Part shown: piece after piece, positions 11,560 to 24,168 of the stretch | Layout of the letters: every line of letters starts with the position of its first letter | How positions within the stretch are numbered: the first letter of the stretch is position 1 | Assembly: GCA_030685235.1 (NCBI GenBank) | Contig: MU839151.1 | Span: 62,001 to 126,000 of the forward strand | Direction of reading: 5' to 3' | DNA length: 64,000 bases | Source of the DNA: Copromyces sp. CBS 386.78 | Taxonomy: Eukaryota > Ascomycota > Sordariomycetes > Sordariales > Sordariaceae | Translations under genes and position numbers: made by a program | The notes under the pieces: model-generated | What the model saw: only the letters and a program-made list of their open reading frames with translations | Told to the model about the DNA's origin: nothing | Database searches by the model: none

Positions 11560-14500
11560 TAAATATATTCGTTATTATATACGCTAATACGATAGTCGAT
11601 TTATTAAATGTAATAGATTTCGATATATTACCTTCAATTCTCTTATATGTGCCCAAATTTATAATAAAAATTCGTACTACGTTAATAACTAGAATTTCAA
11701 CTAAGAAATATTTACCTATTAAAAAGCTTTTTATAATTACTTTAAAGTTAGATTTAAAGAATTAAAAAGGTTATTTAATTCGATTATTCGATTTATTAAT
11801 ATACTTCGAAATATTTAATTATATTAAATTAAAAAATCTTACGAATTATTATTATATATTAATTTCTTAAGTATATTAATAATATTTATTATATTTAGCG
11901 TAGCGGATCTATATTAGGAAAGTCTAGCAAAGTATATACTAGACTACGAACTTTAGTTAACTTTTAACGATAATAAGCGCCGTACTATATTTCGCCGGAA
12001 TATTTTTTAAAACCCCTATATTGCTACTTACTATTTCTATAAGAGGTTTAAACTATTTTTAGAATATATTTTAATCCTAAAATTCAAATTCGACGACTAT
12101 TAATAGAGGTTAGAATTCTAAGCTCGAAGAACTAATTATACTTATAGTATTTACTAATTTAAAAATATTATAGCACCTAACCTTATAGACCTTAAAATAT
12201 AACGATAATATATTAAATTATAGGGTTTTTATTATATATTTTAGAACCTAATATTCGAAGGTATTAAATAGGATTCAAATACTTACTTTATAGAAGGAAA
12301 GAATCCTGAAGGACCTTCTCCTAGTATTGCCGCTACTAGTTAGGGACTTCGAAATAACCCCTAGAATTGGCTAATCCCTATTTCTAAACTCCCCTGTTAA
12401 ATTAATCGAAATAATATTTTAAGCCGGAAAATAAGTGAATTTAAACCTACCTTTAAAGAACTTATAATATTAATTAATTATATATAACGATATATTTATA
12501 GTAATATTTACTACCTTCGAATTCGCCGTTAAATTCGAGCCTTGCCTGGCGATTTACATTAATTTCTAAATCCCGACCTTTCCGAACCCGAGTAAAAGGT
12601 CTATCACTTCCACTTTCCTAAGAAGCTTTATAAATATTTTATCCTTATAATAAGAATTAACCCTAGGTTCTAGCTTTTTAATAGCCGTAGAAATAATAGT
12701 ATCCTTAACTAATATAATCTTCTTATAACCTTAAATTAGATAGTTAATACGGACGTTCAACCTTATACTAATATAAACGCTATATTTAACTATATAGCTA
12801 AATACGTCTCGAAGGTTGAAAAACGCACTAAATTTTATAATAAAATTGCTAACGAATTAATCCCTCACATTACTAACGTTAAGAATCCGGTTAAATAATT
12901 TATAATAAAGTTTATAAATAGATTTATTATTAAAAGAGATTAATTTATATAGGAAATCTATTATATCCTTCTTAATCTTCTTCTTTAAAAAAGTATTCAC
13001 TATATTATTATAGTTAATTACCGGTTTCGAAATAATTATAATACTATTATTCTAAAACTTAATATAAATATATTCTAAGTAGACTAGTAAATAGTATTTA
13101 ATACAGCTAATAATAATAATAACGAACTTACTAATATTTATATTAATATTACTGGTTAAATTCAATAAATTCAGTCCCTTTACTAAAAGTATATAAATTG
13201 TAATAACCGTTATAATTAAGTTTTATACTTCGAATTTACAATTAAATTCGACTGTGAAATATCATAATTTAGACCCCTTATAAATTAAGCCAAGTAGAAA
13301 GTTCTTAACTACTTCCTTATTTATAAGCCTATAAAAGACGTTAGAAATTGAAAAAATTATAACCGTATTAAATTAATATTATACTACCCTTATAAAAAGC
13401 CCGATAACCTTTACGTTATTAACGATATTTAATATACTACCCTCGACGAAGCCTTCGAAACTTATTAAGAAACCTATATTAACGAACTAACTTACCCTAA
13501 AAATTACTATAGCAAACTCCTCCCCCCTAAAATTAAAGAAAATTTTAAAGAAGGTATAGAAGAACGGCTAAATAAACTTGGTTAGGAAGAAATAATTAAA
13601 AATAATCCTAATTATATTAATAATTTTAATAATAATAATTTTTATAATATTTTGGGCCGTCGTTATATTAATATTAATTACGATTAATATAAAAATTATA
13701 CCCGTTTTTAAAAATTCCTTCCTCTAAATATAAATAATTACTAAAGGAATCGTACAAACCGCTTTAAATTTCCAAATCCCGACCTTATTTTATAACGAAC
13801 ATATAATACCCTTAATATTAAATAACAGATAATTTTTAATATTTTTATTAATTATTACTAAACTATTTTCGATAGCCAGAATTTAAATTAATTATTTATA
13901 TAGGTTAATAATCGAAGAGGTACTAGCAAATCGTATTTTATTCGGTTACTATTTTATAAATTTAGGAAAATAGCTACGAATCTTCATTTTCCTAATTTTA
14001 TTACTTATACTATTCCTATTAGTGTAGTTATTAATAATATTAAAAGCAGTATTCTATATTCCTTTTTTAAGCTTTTATATAATATTAGTAATTTAGTTAG
14101 CTTAGAAGGTTAACTTCTAACTACATTACAAAATAATTTTAAAGGTTATAAATACTTTATTATTAATAAGAAGTTTATATTAGGTATAAGGAATATATAT
14201 TTTATTAATAACCGTCTCTATTAAATATTTATCGAAGACTAGGGTAAAAGATTTGGCGGTACTAATATCTTTTTAATAGGAGATTTCTTCCAATTACCCC
14301 CTATTAAACAAAAACCCCTATTCTACTAAGAACCCCCTCAATTCCGCAACAATCCTAATACTCCCCTTAAAACTATTAGTAAAGAGGATTAAAATAAAAA
14401 CCTTCCTAATGAAATAAAAGAATAAAAGCGTAAAAGGAAGGCTGGCAAGCTAAATTTAATATAGCGTAGTAACTATATAGCTTATAAAAATTTCCATTAG

Positions 14501-15290
14501 AATATCGAATTAAAGTAAATTATACGCCAATAAAGTAATAACTAAGTACCCTTTAGAACGGCCTTAAAAGGATTACGTAATAATAACTCTATTATTTAAG
14601 ATTAGAGGTTATTATTATCCCGTTATAAATATATATTAACAATTCTCCAATAGGTTAAATTTAACGATACCGTACGTATTTACCCTACTAATATTATAAT
14701 TAACGAATATAATTAACAGTATATAGAAGGATTAGACCGGCCTACTTTTATTACTAAAGCTACTAATTCTTTAACTACCGCTAAAACCGTTAAATATATT
14801 AATATTAATAATTTATATAATAATTTTACTATTATTAAAGGTACGAAGGTTATATTTACGGAAAATCTCTAGATTATAGTTGGCCTTATCAACGGTACTA
14901 TTAATATTATCGTTAATTTTACTTAGGATACCGTTATTCGCTATAATATTTATCTAGAAGCTAAGGATCCCCCTTTTATCGTCTTTATATATTTCTCCAA
15001 TTATAAGGGTTCTAACTATTAGGAAGGCATTAATATAGAAGCTACTTATTTTAATATTCGGGATTTAGAACGTACTATACCTATATTTAAGTTAATTCGA
15101 GAGTTTATAAAAGGGGCCCTATTGTATAAAAGAATCCAATTCCCGTTAACGATTATATATACTATTATAGTATATAAAGTATAGGGTTAAATTCTAAATA
15201 AGGTAGTACTCAATATCTTTACTAAGCAATTTATACCGGGTTTATTATATATAGTAGTATCCTATATTAAAACCCTTTAAAATATTATAT
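11560..15290 (+). pseudogene. Helitron Rep/helicase polyprotein relic
   Basis: Around 12,104-12,152 the frame reads RLEF-x-ARRTNYTYS, a decayed form of the Rep motif EFQ-RG-x-H-x-H. Around 12,789-12,830 it reads YIAKYVSKVEKR, matching the Rep catalytic-Tyr motif. At 14,267-14,303 it reads IFLIGDFFQLPPI, the Pif1 helicase GDF-QLPPV motif. At about 14,880 it reads GLINGTI, and at about 15,137-15,200 PLTIIYTI-VYK, matching the Pif1 motifs GL-NG and PL-AYA-T-HK. Stops sit mainly where Gln or Trp are expected. It is clearly inactive. Confidence 0.82.
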
Positions 15291-15559
15291 TCGACTACCC
15301 CTTTAAACTCGATACACTACGTACGAAGAATACTAAGACTACTACCTATCGAACTATAAATATTACTAAACGTATACCTTAATAATTACGGCCCGGATAA
15401 CTATTACTTCCTTACTATATACGCGGCAATCTCGGCGCTCCTCCGGCTTCTAACTAATTTTAAGAGCTATTAGCGGGACTAGGAAATATTAATAACGGCC
15501 GGCCGGCCCAGGGAAAAAGATTACAGAATAGGAGTAATTTACGGGGTAGCCGTACCGGT

Positions 15560-15765
15560 AGTAAAACTAGTAGTATTATTCCTTCTAGAAGGCTACGTAA
15601 TAGACCTCCCGGTAATAGAACTAGCAATATTGCTCCTTCTAAAACTAGAAGGCCCCGCGGTAGACCGCCCGGTAATAGAATTAATAATACTCTAACAAAA
15701 ATAGGTAGTACGGGAAAGCCCCGCGGACAACCTCATAAAAATATAATTAATAGACCGCCCTAATT
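15560..15765 (+). pseudogene. AT-hook-like repeat segment of the Helitron
   Basis: Without an internal stop for about 65 codons, the + strand encodes SRRLRNRPPGN, then TRRPRGRPPGN, then GKPRGQP. These are two or three AT-hook-like cores (consensus RGRP) spaced about 24 residues apart. It lies just after the helicase relic and may be its C-terminus or a separate small gene. AT-hooks bind the minor groove of AT-rich DNA. Confidence 0.55.
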
Positions 15766-15989
15766 AAAAGGTAGTTAAAAAAGAAATATCCAGTAATAGA
15801 AAGAATATCTAATAATAAAAAGAATATTTAATAAATAAAAAGAATATCTAGTCAATAGTAATTTATATATAATCCTATTATTCAAATCTATATTCCCGTT
15901 CTCTCCTCTTTTATCGTTTATCAACCGTCGCCCCATATTCCTAGTCCCTCCTTTATTATTTATCAACTATTAACTATTAATACCGTCAA

Positions 15990-16530
15990 CTATTAATACC
16001 ATCGCTATACCTACCATCCCTAAAACTAATAACTAATTTACCACCCAATTCTACGATTCGAATATTATTTTTAAAAGTAATATAACTAAGGAGGCCGTCC
16101 GCAAAATTTTCGAACCGGCCGTTAAACGCCGCTATATTAAAAACGGGGAATAAGTTAACGCCACCCTTATTATTATCGCTAATAACCCCAACTCCCGCCG
16201 TAAAATTCTAAATAACTATTATTAGGTTAATACTACCCCTATCACTAGCGAGAATACTACCGCCAATACCACAAAATCGCCTCCCCTTCTAAACTTCTCT
16301 ATCCCTCTCCCAATCCGTTTTAAAAGGTTATAAAGTAAGAAAATACCCTAAAAAAGAAAATACTAAAAAAAAGGAGTTCAATACGGCTTATTCTACGTAC
16401 CCTAGTCGAATCGCCTTATAAATACCCCGCCGTAGTAATAGGGCACCCGTCTATAGCAACTTAAAAGATAGTACGTCTTACAGCGTACTTACATCTCCTC
16501 CTCTAGCCAGGACCCCCCCCCGCGCTAATA
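15990..16530 (+). pseudogene. Second stop-interrupted frame in the Helitron 3' region
   Basis: A single + frame can be followed through this region, with stops explicable as mutated Gln codons. It includes a stretch of the form SNITKEAVRKIFEPAVKRRY. No family is recognised. It may be an accessory Helitron gene or a captured fragment. Confidence 0.3.
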
Positions 16531-16759
16531 GCCAACCGCCAACCGCCAACCGGATAAGATTTTAGGTACTAAGGAAATAAGGAAATAATAGGAGGGTAAT
16601 AGGAGGGTAATAGAAGGGTGGGAATAGATAGAAATAGAGAAAAACAATTACAATAATTACAAATAGGATTCGAATAGAGAGGGTCTCTACGATCTATAAT
16701 ATTAATAGGGATATATAAGCGTCCTTATATACTACTATACTACAAGCGTCCCCATAGCA

Positions 16760-16777
16760 CCCCCCGTCGGGGGCTAG
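16760..16777 (+). mobile_element. Helitron 3' terminus (hairpin plus CTAG)
   Basis: CCCCCC-GTC-GGGGG forms a compact GC hairpin, directly followed by CTAG and the host base T. This is the canonical Helitron right end, correctly oriented downstream of the helicase relic. GC-rich hairpins are rare in this AT-rich domain, which strengthens the call. Confidence 0.7.
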
Positions 16778-16871
16778 TAATAGTAAAAATAGGAATTTAA
16801 AGTTATAAAGGTAATTAGAAGTAGTTTTAGTATTATTTTTAATAATAATATAATTTGAGAGATATAAGGCT

Positions 16872-16934
16872 GGATCTAGTGATTTTTCGGTTGGTGTTTA
16901 GGTATCTAGTAATATTTCGATTAGTGTTTAGACT
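16872..16934 (+). repeat. Imperfect tandem duplication of about 32 bp
   Basis: Units GGATCTAGTGATTTTTCGGT and GTATCTAGTAATATTTCGAT, each continuing to GTGTTTAGG/A, stand head to tail. The differences are mostly RIP-type. Confidence 0.6.
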
Positions 16935-17020
16935 ATATCTCCTCCTCCTCTAGGCAAATATGGGCGTTTCACTAACTCCGTTAGGCATATCCGGCTCCGC
17001 CCAAGGGAAGACTATTTTAA
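16935..17020 (+). repeat. Dispersed repeat, copy B
   Basis: Same orientation and order of blocks as copy A at 6710-6793 (GTTTCACT, GGCATATCC, CTCCGCCCAAGGGAAGACTA). Its first part is the inverted counterpart of 4856-4890 (TGAAACGCCCAT, then GAGGAG-rich). Confidence 0.7.
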
Positions 17021-19270
17021 ATAGTTACCTCTAATTACAATTTAATTTAGAGGCTATATATTTCTTTATTAATTAATATAATTAGTTTCGTTACTTTAGA
17101 CGGGGCTAACGAAGTTAAAGACGTACGCGGGGACCGGGGCTTATTAATATTGCGGTACTACAGCGTTATTATTGGCCGTTTAGGCGTTTATAGTATTAAT
17201 TTAATATTATTAACTATAATTTTACTAATTATAGCCCTATTGACTATAATTGTACTAGTTTTACTAAAGAGCGGCATTATTATTACCGCTTTTACTACCG
17301 CCTTTACTACCGCCCCTACTATTATAACCGTTGCAATTACTACGGGTAGAAGCGGGGGGATTTTTATTAAAATTAATGCGGCTATAGTAAGTAATTAAGA
17401 AATAATTTTTACAATTATAATAGGTATATACGCCGGTCTTTATACGATATTCGAAGATTTTTTAGGAGATTATACTACGTATAATGATATTAATAGTAGA
17501 TATAGAATTAAAATTTATTATATTACCGCCTTAATTAACGGGCTACTTTGCAAACGAAGTAGTATTGTAGTTATTTGAGGAAAACGGTTTGTAAAATAGA
17601 TTGGCGAACTTTTTGCGGTAGATATTATTTTTATAGTTTTAGGCTAGTAAGCGGGTTATTTAAAACTATTTATTATAATTATTATTAATAGAAAGCGGAT
17701 ATTAGTAAGCGATAATATTATAAACGGTTTTAATAATTTTATTATAAAGGAAATATATTTTTATAATATTATTTATATTATATTAATTAATAAGGATAGT
17801 AAAGCGGTCTTCGAAAATAATTTAGCGTATATCTTTAATTATTTTTAAGTTATTTAATTCGCGACGAATAATAACGGTAAGGTTAGAATTATTATATTTA
17901 ATATTAAATTTTTTAAAAAGGTTTATAGCAGTTTTCTATTTCTATTTAGTATTATTAATTAAATATTCGGAAATATTAGCTAGCGCCGATTCGATAGTTG
18001 CGAAAAGAGGGCTTTCAAAATATTTAGCGATATACCAAAAGCGTTTAAATTTAGAAGCGAAGTAGGTCAGCTCATTAATTTAATATGATTTAATTTTTAT
18101 ACGCTAGGAGCGATATTTTTCCGTTTTTTTTAATAGAATAGCTCCCTTACTATTAAATAGAATAATATACGTACGTAATTGTACCGACCTATAGCCGTTA
18201 TTATTAACATTCGTAATTATTATAATAAGTATTTTAATTTCTTAAACTTATTTAAATTAAGCGTAGACTTTATTAATAGCTTTAATATACTTATCCTTTT
18301 ATTTTTAAAAGGATTTAAAGGTATTAATTTTAAAATTATTAAAAGATTATTTAAATTCGTTAATCCTTTATTAGAATTCGGTATTTTGAATATTTAAACG
18401 ATCGATTTTTTAATAGGATTTAGTGAGGTCCTCTTCGGCTCTTTAAGCGTACGAACGGGTTTTAATTACGTTATTATAAATAAAACGGTTGTAGGCGAGG
18501 GTAATATTGCGGAATATTAGGACCGATATGAGTATAAGGGTATAATCTATAGTATAATATAATAGGGCGTAAGTAGTAGGATTATTATTAAAGTTTGTAA
18601 ATACTTTAATTAGGGTATTATAAATTATTTAATTTTTAGGGTTGGTAGTTTGAAGGGTATTAATAGCGGTTACTATAATAAAATTATTAGTAATAACCTA
18701 TAGTTAATTTATTATTAATTATTGAATTAATGTAGATACAGTAGTTTATTTAAACGGACCGTTTTAATTAATAAGTAAAGAGAAAGAGATAAGGTTAATA
18801 CTTATTGTATTACCTAGTTCGAGTTGTACTATTTGCGACCGAGTCTTTTGCTTGCCCCGTTCGTAAGGGGTTGAATCTTTAATCGCGGAGCGATTTGAAT
18901 AATCTTTTCTATATTAAATGTAATTTGAATTTATCTCCTTTAAACGTACGCAACGTAATAGTAAGTATAATAATCTATTACGGGGTAAGGTATTATTGGG
19001 GGTAGGGTAAAATATACGTTATTGTACGAAGGAGAGGAAAGGAAGGATATATACAGAGGATTAGCTATATGGGCGAGAGTTTTAAAGCTAGGCCGTACGC
19101 GCATATAACCCTGTACGTAACCGTGCTATAACGATAGTTATAGTGCGAGTGCAGGGTGGGCATGTCATAGGCTAATCCTATGATATTAACCGTTTTTAGG
19201 TTATTTAAGATAAATTCGCCGAAATAAATTCTAAATACGCCGAAATTTAAACGGTTCAACTAATTAATTA
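17021..19270. other. Unassigned RIPped sequence
   Basis: AT-rich with no intact frame. The better stop-interrupted frame is on the minus strand (about 18,500 to 17,500), but I could not match it to a transposon family. A lightly RIPped ~120-bp patch at 19,057-19,180 has imperfect inverted ends (GGATTAGCTATAT and ATAGGCTAATCC) and a local hairpin TCATAGG-CTAAT-CCTATGA. Confidence 0.4.
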
Positions 19271-20659
19271 CTTCCTTATTAGTCTAAGCCTAAATTATAA
19301 CAATTTTGTATCCAAATTCGTTTAAGAGTATATTCTTCTCCCTAAAAAGAATAATTAAAACGATATTACCCGGTACGCTATTACCCTAAACCGGGCTAAA
19401 AAGGACGTTAAATCCGAAAAAGGACTAATTAATTAATATAAAGAATAATCGACGAATAAATTTAAATTTAATTCGGAAGCCGCTATAACCGCTTATATCA
19501 CTTAAAACCCTACCTTTCTCCCATTTAAACCTAAATTTAATAAAAAATCGAATAGTAATAATAAACGCCCCTAAATACCTTATTCGGTATATAAGATATT
19601 AAATTACAATAATGTTTATTATAATAAATAATATTCTAAAAAGTATAGTAAAAATTAAAATTCGGCTTCTAACGATATTATTAAATTTTAACCCTCCTAA
19701 ACTACCTTATTTACTGTAGACCTAAAAAGAAATTAGTCTAATAATAAATATAAAGATTATTACTCTAATAAGTACTCCCGTATTAATTAGGATATTACTG
19801 GCTTATAATCTATTACTATTTCCTTAAAACCTATAGGCCTTATAGTATTTAATTTTACTATAATTAACCTGCTACTCGTCTATCTAATTATTTTACTACC
19901 CCCATAATAAAGAATAATATAGGATTCCTCCTATATTATCCCCCCGTCGTCTATTAATACTATTTTTTCTTAATTTCTTTTCCCTACCGTTAGCCTACCA
20001 TTTAATTCTAAATTCGTAAAATATATTACCGCTTCATCTACTTTAGAGTCCCGCTGTACCTATTTATAAACTTTTAAATATATTATTATTTTTAATTCTG
20101 GAGCCGTAAATTATTTATTTTATATTAAAACCGGTTTTCGGAATTTACGCCCTTATACTAGCCCTCTAATTATAAGAATAAATAACGTAAAAATTATTCT
20201 AAAAGTAATTAATATTTACTAATTCCCAATTATTTTTAAAGGTAAATTATCTTTTATATTCCTACAAATTTACTACTTTCCCAAAATAATATATAATTTT
20301 ATTTCCATTTCCCAATTCGACCGCCTAAACTTCATTGTAATATTCGGAAATAGCGTTACTATAAATATCTCTAATTATAAAATCTACTTTAAAAACTTCG
20401 AATTTAATAAGGTTTATATTTTAAATTAATTAACTAATATTCTTAAACGCCGCTTCGCTCTTACTACTTACGCTATTACACGTAAACGATTAAAAATTTA
20501 ATATAATTAATTCATTTATTTTAATAAAAAGAATATTATTTCCTTCTAAAAAATATTTATTAATATTTATCCCGTCCTTAACTTTTATTTTTATAATAAA
20601 TATATATTTAACCGCTTTAAATAAATTCCTTACAAAAATTTAATACGTAAAAGGATATA

Positions 20660-23519
20660 TCCCTTCGAATATATTTATATAAATATATATAGCCTATTCC
20701 GCTTTAAAAGCCTATAGGGATAATACTATTAAATAATAATTACCGACGATTTTACTTAATACGTTTAAATCTACGCTGTTAAAATTAACAACGAATTCTC
20801 CTAAATCGTTACCAAATAATTCCACAAATTTAATAAGTTAAAATAACCCGTACATTATTTTTATTTTAATTAAAGTAATAAAAATACTAATAAGAAATTT
20901 TAATTATAATATTAAAATTACTTTATTATATTAATATATTCCGTAGTTAATTAATATAAATAGAATAATATTTTAGAACGTTTTAATAAGATCCTATAAG
21001 AATATTTTATTACCGTCTTATTCAATAATAATTTTAACCGTCGCCTTTAACCAATCGTCTTCTAAACAGTTATCTATTTTAAAAACCGGTATTCTAACCG
21101 TATAATAAATAAAATACTATACGAAATATAAACCGGCCATAAACCTAATCTTTCCTACCTAAAAGTTATTAACGCCCTTTACTATTATAAATTATTTAAT
21201 GCTAATTTCTCTAATAAATTAGCACTTACTATTAACCGAAGTAAATTACTAAGTTACGAAGGTTCTACAAATTATATTATTCTTACTAAAAGTAATAAAA
21301 TTATTTCTACTAATAATAATATTATTAATAAAATATATACTTATATCTTTATTAACCCTACGCCGGATTTTAACGCTACCGTTTTACCTACCCTCTATCC
21401 TACGCCGGACTCTAATTTTAATACCTCTATTATAAACTTATCCGCCTCATTTCCCGACTTTCTAACGGAGGGGTATATAATTATACTATATAGCCCCCCC
21501 GCCGCTTATACCCTATTAGTCCCGCCGTTTCCCCGGCCCCAATCTTTTTTCCGTCTCCTAACTTCCCATACCTCCGCCTCACTGCTACCGGCTTTATATC
21601 CGCCACCGGCTTCACATCCGCTACCGGCTTTAACCCCGCCACCAGCTCACTCCCCTAGTACAAATCTAAAGGGAATTCCGCTACCGCAGCTAAAGGGAAT
21701 TCCTAATTCGCTTACATTATTTCCACTCTCTTCTACTCGGTCGTTCAACCCCTTATTCCCAAATAAATTACCCCAATACCTATTTTAGCCTGAACTACTA
21801 ATATTATTATCGCTAATCCACAATACTATTTTCATTAACGGTAATCTAAGCCTTTTCGACCTAAACTATTAATATACTATTATAAATCGTTACCCCAAAC
21901 TCTATCCCCTAAATCCTATTATTTTCGATAAATAATAATTATTATTAAAAATAATTAATAGTCTTAAATCTAACTTTCTAACTCTTATTACCCTTACTAC
22001 CCTATTAGTATTAAAACTTAAAAACCTTCGAAAGGCTATTAAACGCCCGGACTAAAAAAATTAATATTTAATTATATAAGCCAAATACTAATCCTTTATT
22101 GAAAACTAAATTTGGACCTTTATTCCCTAAAATCTAAACCGCCGCCTACTATCCGGAAAATAGGTATATAAATTTAAAACCGGTATAAACGGCGAAATCC
22201 TTTATTATAAAGCTTATTAAATAGTTTAGGGCTTCGAATAATAAAAGGGGATTAATTATAATAAAATATTTATATCTATTATAAAGCTTATAAATTATAA
22301 ATTTATTTTTGCCCTTGCTACCGCCTTCAATTTAGAATTCGAATAAATAAACGTTTAAACCGCCTTCCTCTATAATTTGGTTAAAGAAAAAATCTTCGTA
22401 GAATAATTATTAAATATTATTAATAATAATCCTGCCCTAATATATAAATTTAATTGTACTTTATACGGTCTAAAATAAAGCTTTTAAATCTAATATAATA
22501 CTTTAATTAAATTCCTTAATAACCTTAATTTCTCTCCCCTCCCTGTTAATGCCACTATTTTTAGTAAAAGTACTACTTATATTACTATTTATATTAATAA
22601 TCTCCTTATTACCGGGCCTTCTAAACCCGACGTTTAATAATTTAAAATTACCTTTAGTAAATATTTTAAAATAATTAATATAAATCCCTATTTTTATTAC
22701 CTAAATATATTAATTACCCGCAATAAGTTAAATTGTATCCTCTAATTAAATTAGAAGGCCTACTTCGAAAAAATACTTAAAAATTTTAAAATATTAAATT
22801 ACTAATTAATAATTACGCTAATAAATACTAATAAAATACTTAAATTACTTACAAGTTTCGAAGGTACCGCCGCTAATAAATATTAATATATAAGCGCTAT
22901 TAATTCTTTTATATATATAATACTTAATATACAATTAAATGTAACCTTCGTAATATCTTTCTATAATTGTTACTTCGCTAAATTAACTTAATATTATATT
23001 ATAATTGTAAAATATATTCTCCGGTACTTCTAAAGTACTTTTATCCTCTATTTTACTTATACTAACCTATTTATTTTATTTACCGGCTTTTCGGATATAG
23101 ATTAGGGGGAAGATACTACTATTAAACGCTCTATTAGAAATTATATATTCTATATTAATAGTGTAATTATTAATTAGTAATTTAAATGCTAATAGACTAT
23201 CGCCCTATCTTCTTACGAAATAAAAGTTATAATATTCAAATAGCAAAAGAAGTAATATAATTTAAAAAACTCTTATTAAACCTTGCCTATCCCCTAATAA
23301 ACGCTATTATTATCCGTTATAATAACTAAAGCGCTATAGCCCTTATAAAAAACCTATAATACTATACCTGTACTAAATATATTAATATCTAATATATATA
23401 ATATAAAGAGGCTTAGACTATTAGAAGTATAAATTTCTAATATATACCTACTAAGGAGGAGGTCGCCGATATCTTCATAAAGGCCCTCCCCCGCAATATC
23501 TTCGAACAATATCGTTAAA
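20660..23519 (+). pseudogene. Copia pol relic: integrase, RT, RNase H
   Basis: Integrase: ERIHIDIY near 20,666 and ITDDFT near 20,740, then YEIYTGHKPNLSYLKV at about 21,120-21,170, the typical end of the copia integrase core. RT: ALIYKFNCTLYGLK at about 22,434-22,480, matching the copia K-ALYGLKQ motif. RNase H: TIALSSYE near 23,195, then KHIDI-YH near 23,370, then IPTKEEVADIFIKALP at 23,446-23,493. Stops occur throughout at former Gln/Trp codons, so it cannot make enzyme. Confidence 0.85.
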
Positions 23520-24157
23520 CTCTAGGTCTTCTATAACTCCAATACCCGTACGTCTAATATTCCCCTACACTTACGCACTACTATCTCTATACTTATCAAG
23601 AGGTTATTATACTACCTCATTATCATCTTTCATTATATTCTATACTAGGCCAATCCTTCCTATATATCTCCTATTTCCTCCAATCTACTATCCGCACCCT
23701 TCGATAATTTAAATCGTAATATCCTAATTTCCGCGAAATTCCTCAATATAAGAAATTTTAAAAAATAACTTACAAATATTTCTTACCTTTCTTACTACGC
23801 TACAACCTTATCTATACCTTTATTTTATCCGCTTTAACGAAATGAATTGATTAATACTACTTTTACAATTTTATAACTATTAAATCCGGAATTATATTAC
23901 TTTCCTATCTTTTCTCTTCTTTCTTACGAATTTCATCATTTTCTCGCCCTTTTTTTTCTCGTACCTCCGTCACTATCCTTCCTCCTATTTACCCCTTACG
24001 GTAATAATCCTTTTTTCCTACTAGGTTTTACTAGTACTAACTGCGTTAAGCTAAGAAAGTACTCCTATAAAATAATTCTTTTCTCTCCTTTTCTCTCCCT
24101 CCTCTTTTCTTTCCTTCTCTCTTATCCGTTTTTCTCACAGGGCAATCCACATTTAAA

Positions 24158-24168
24158 TCGAGGGGGAA
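24158..24168 (+). other. Polypurine tract
   Basis: CGAGGGGGAA directly precedes the inferred LTR start. A G-rich purine tract at this place primes plus-strand synthesis in LTR retrotransposons. Confidence 0.6.

Larger units (their letters stand above)
10430..16777 (+). mobile_element. RIP-dead Helitron (left end undetermined)
   Basis: The + strand preserves Helitron hallmarks in the right order: a His-x-His Rep-type motif near 12,140, a Y-x-x-K-Y motif near 12,790, a Pif1-type helicase from about 13.9 to 15.3 kb, and a 3' terminus of a GC hairpin followed by CTAG and then T at 16,774-16,778. Helitrons replicate by rolling circle and insert between A and T without target duplication (family knowledge). 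The start given is only where I begin to see connected coding relics; the true 5' end may lie as far left as about 6.8 kb. Confidence 0.75.
1..24135. other. RIP-mutated, AT-rich transposon-relic domain
   Basis: Almost the whole stretch is A+T-rich, with very few CpA or TpG dinucleotides and abundant TpA, and no plausible intact gene. Recognisable transposon protein motifs survive in single frames but are broken by TAA/TAG where Gln or Trp codons are expected. The two arms of the first transposon differ almost only by C-to-T at CpA and G-to-A at TpG, which is the RIP pattern. RIP is a premeiotic, homology-triggered mutation process of Neurospora and other Pezizomycotina, and such regions usually become H3K9me3 heterochromatin (family knowledge). 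The signature ends abruptly near 24,135, where normal CpA-containing sequence resumes. Confidence 0.93.

Noticed and set aside
18840..19270. 5' LTR of the copia element
   Set aside because: GGTTCAAC at 19,252-19,259 recalls the LTR end, but the sequence before it does not match the 3' LTR.
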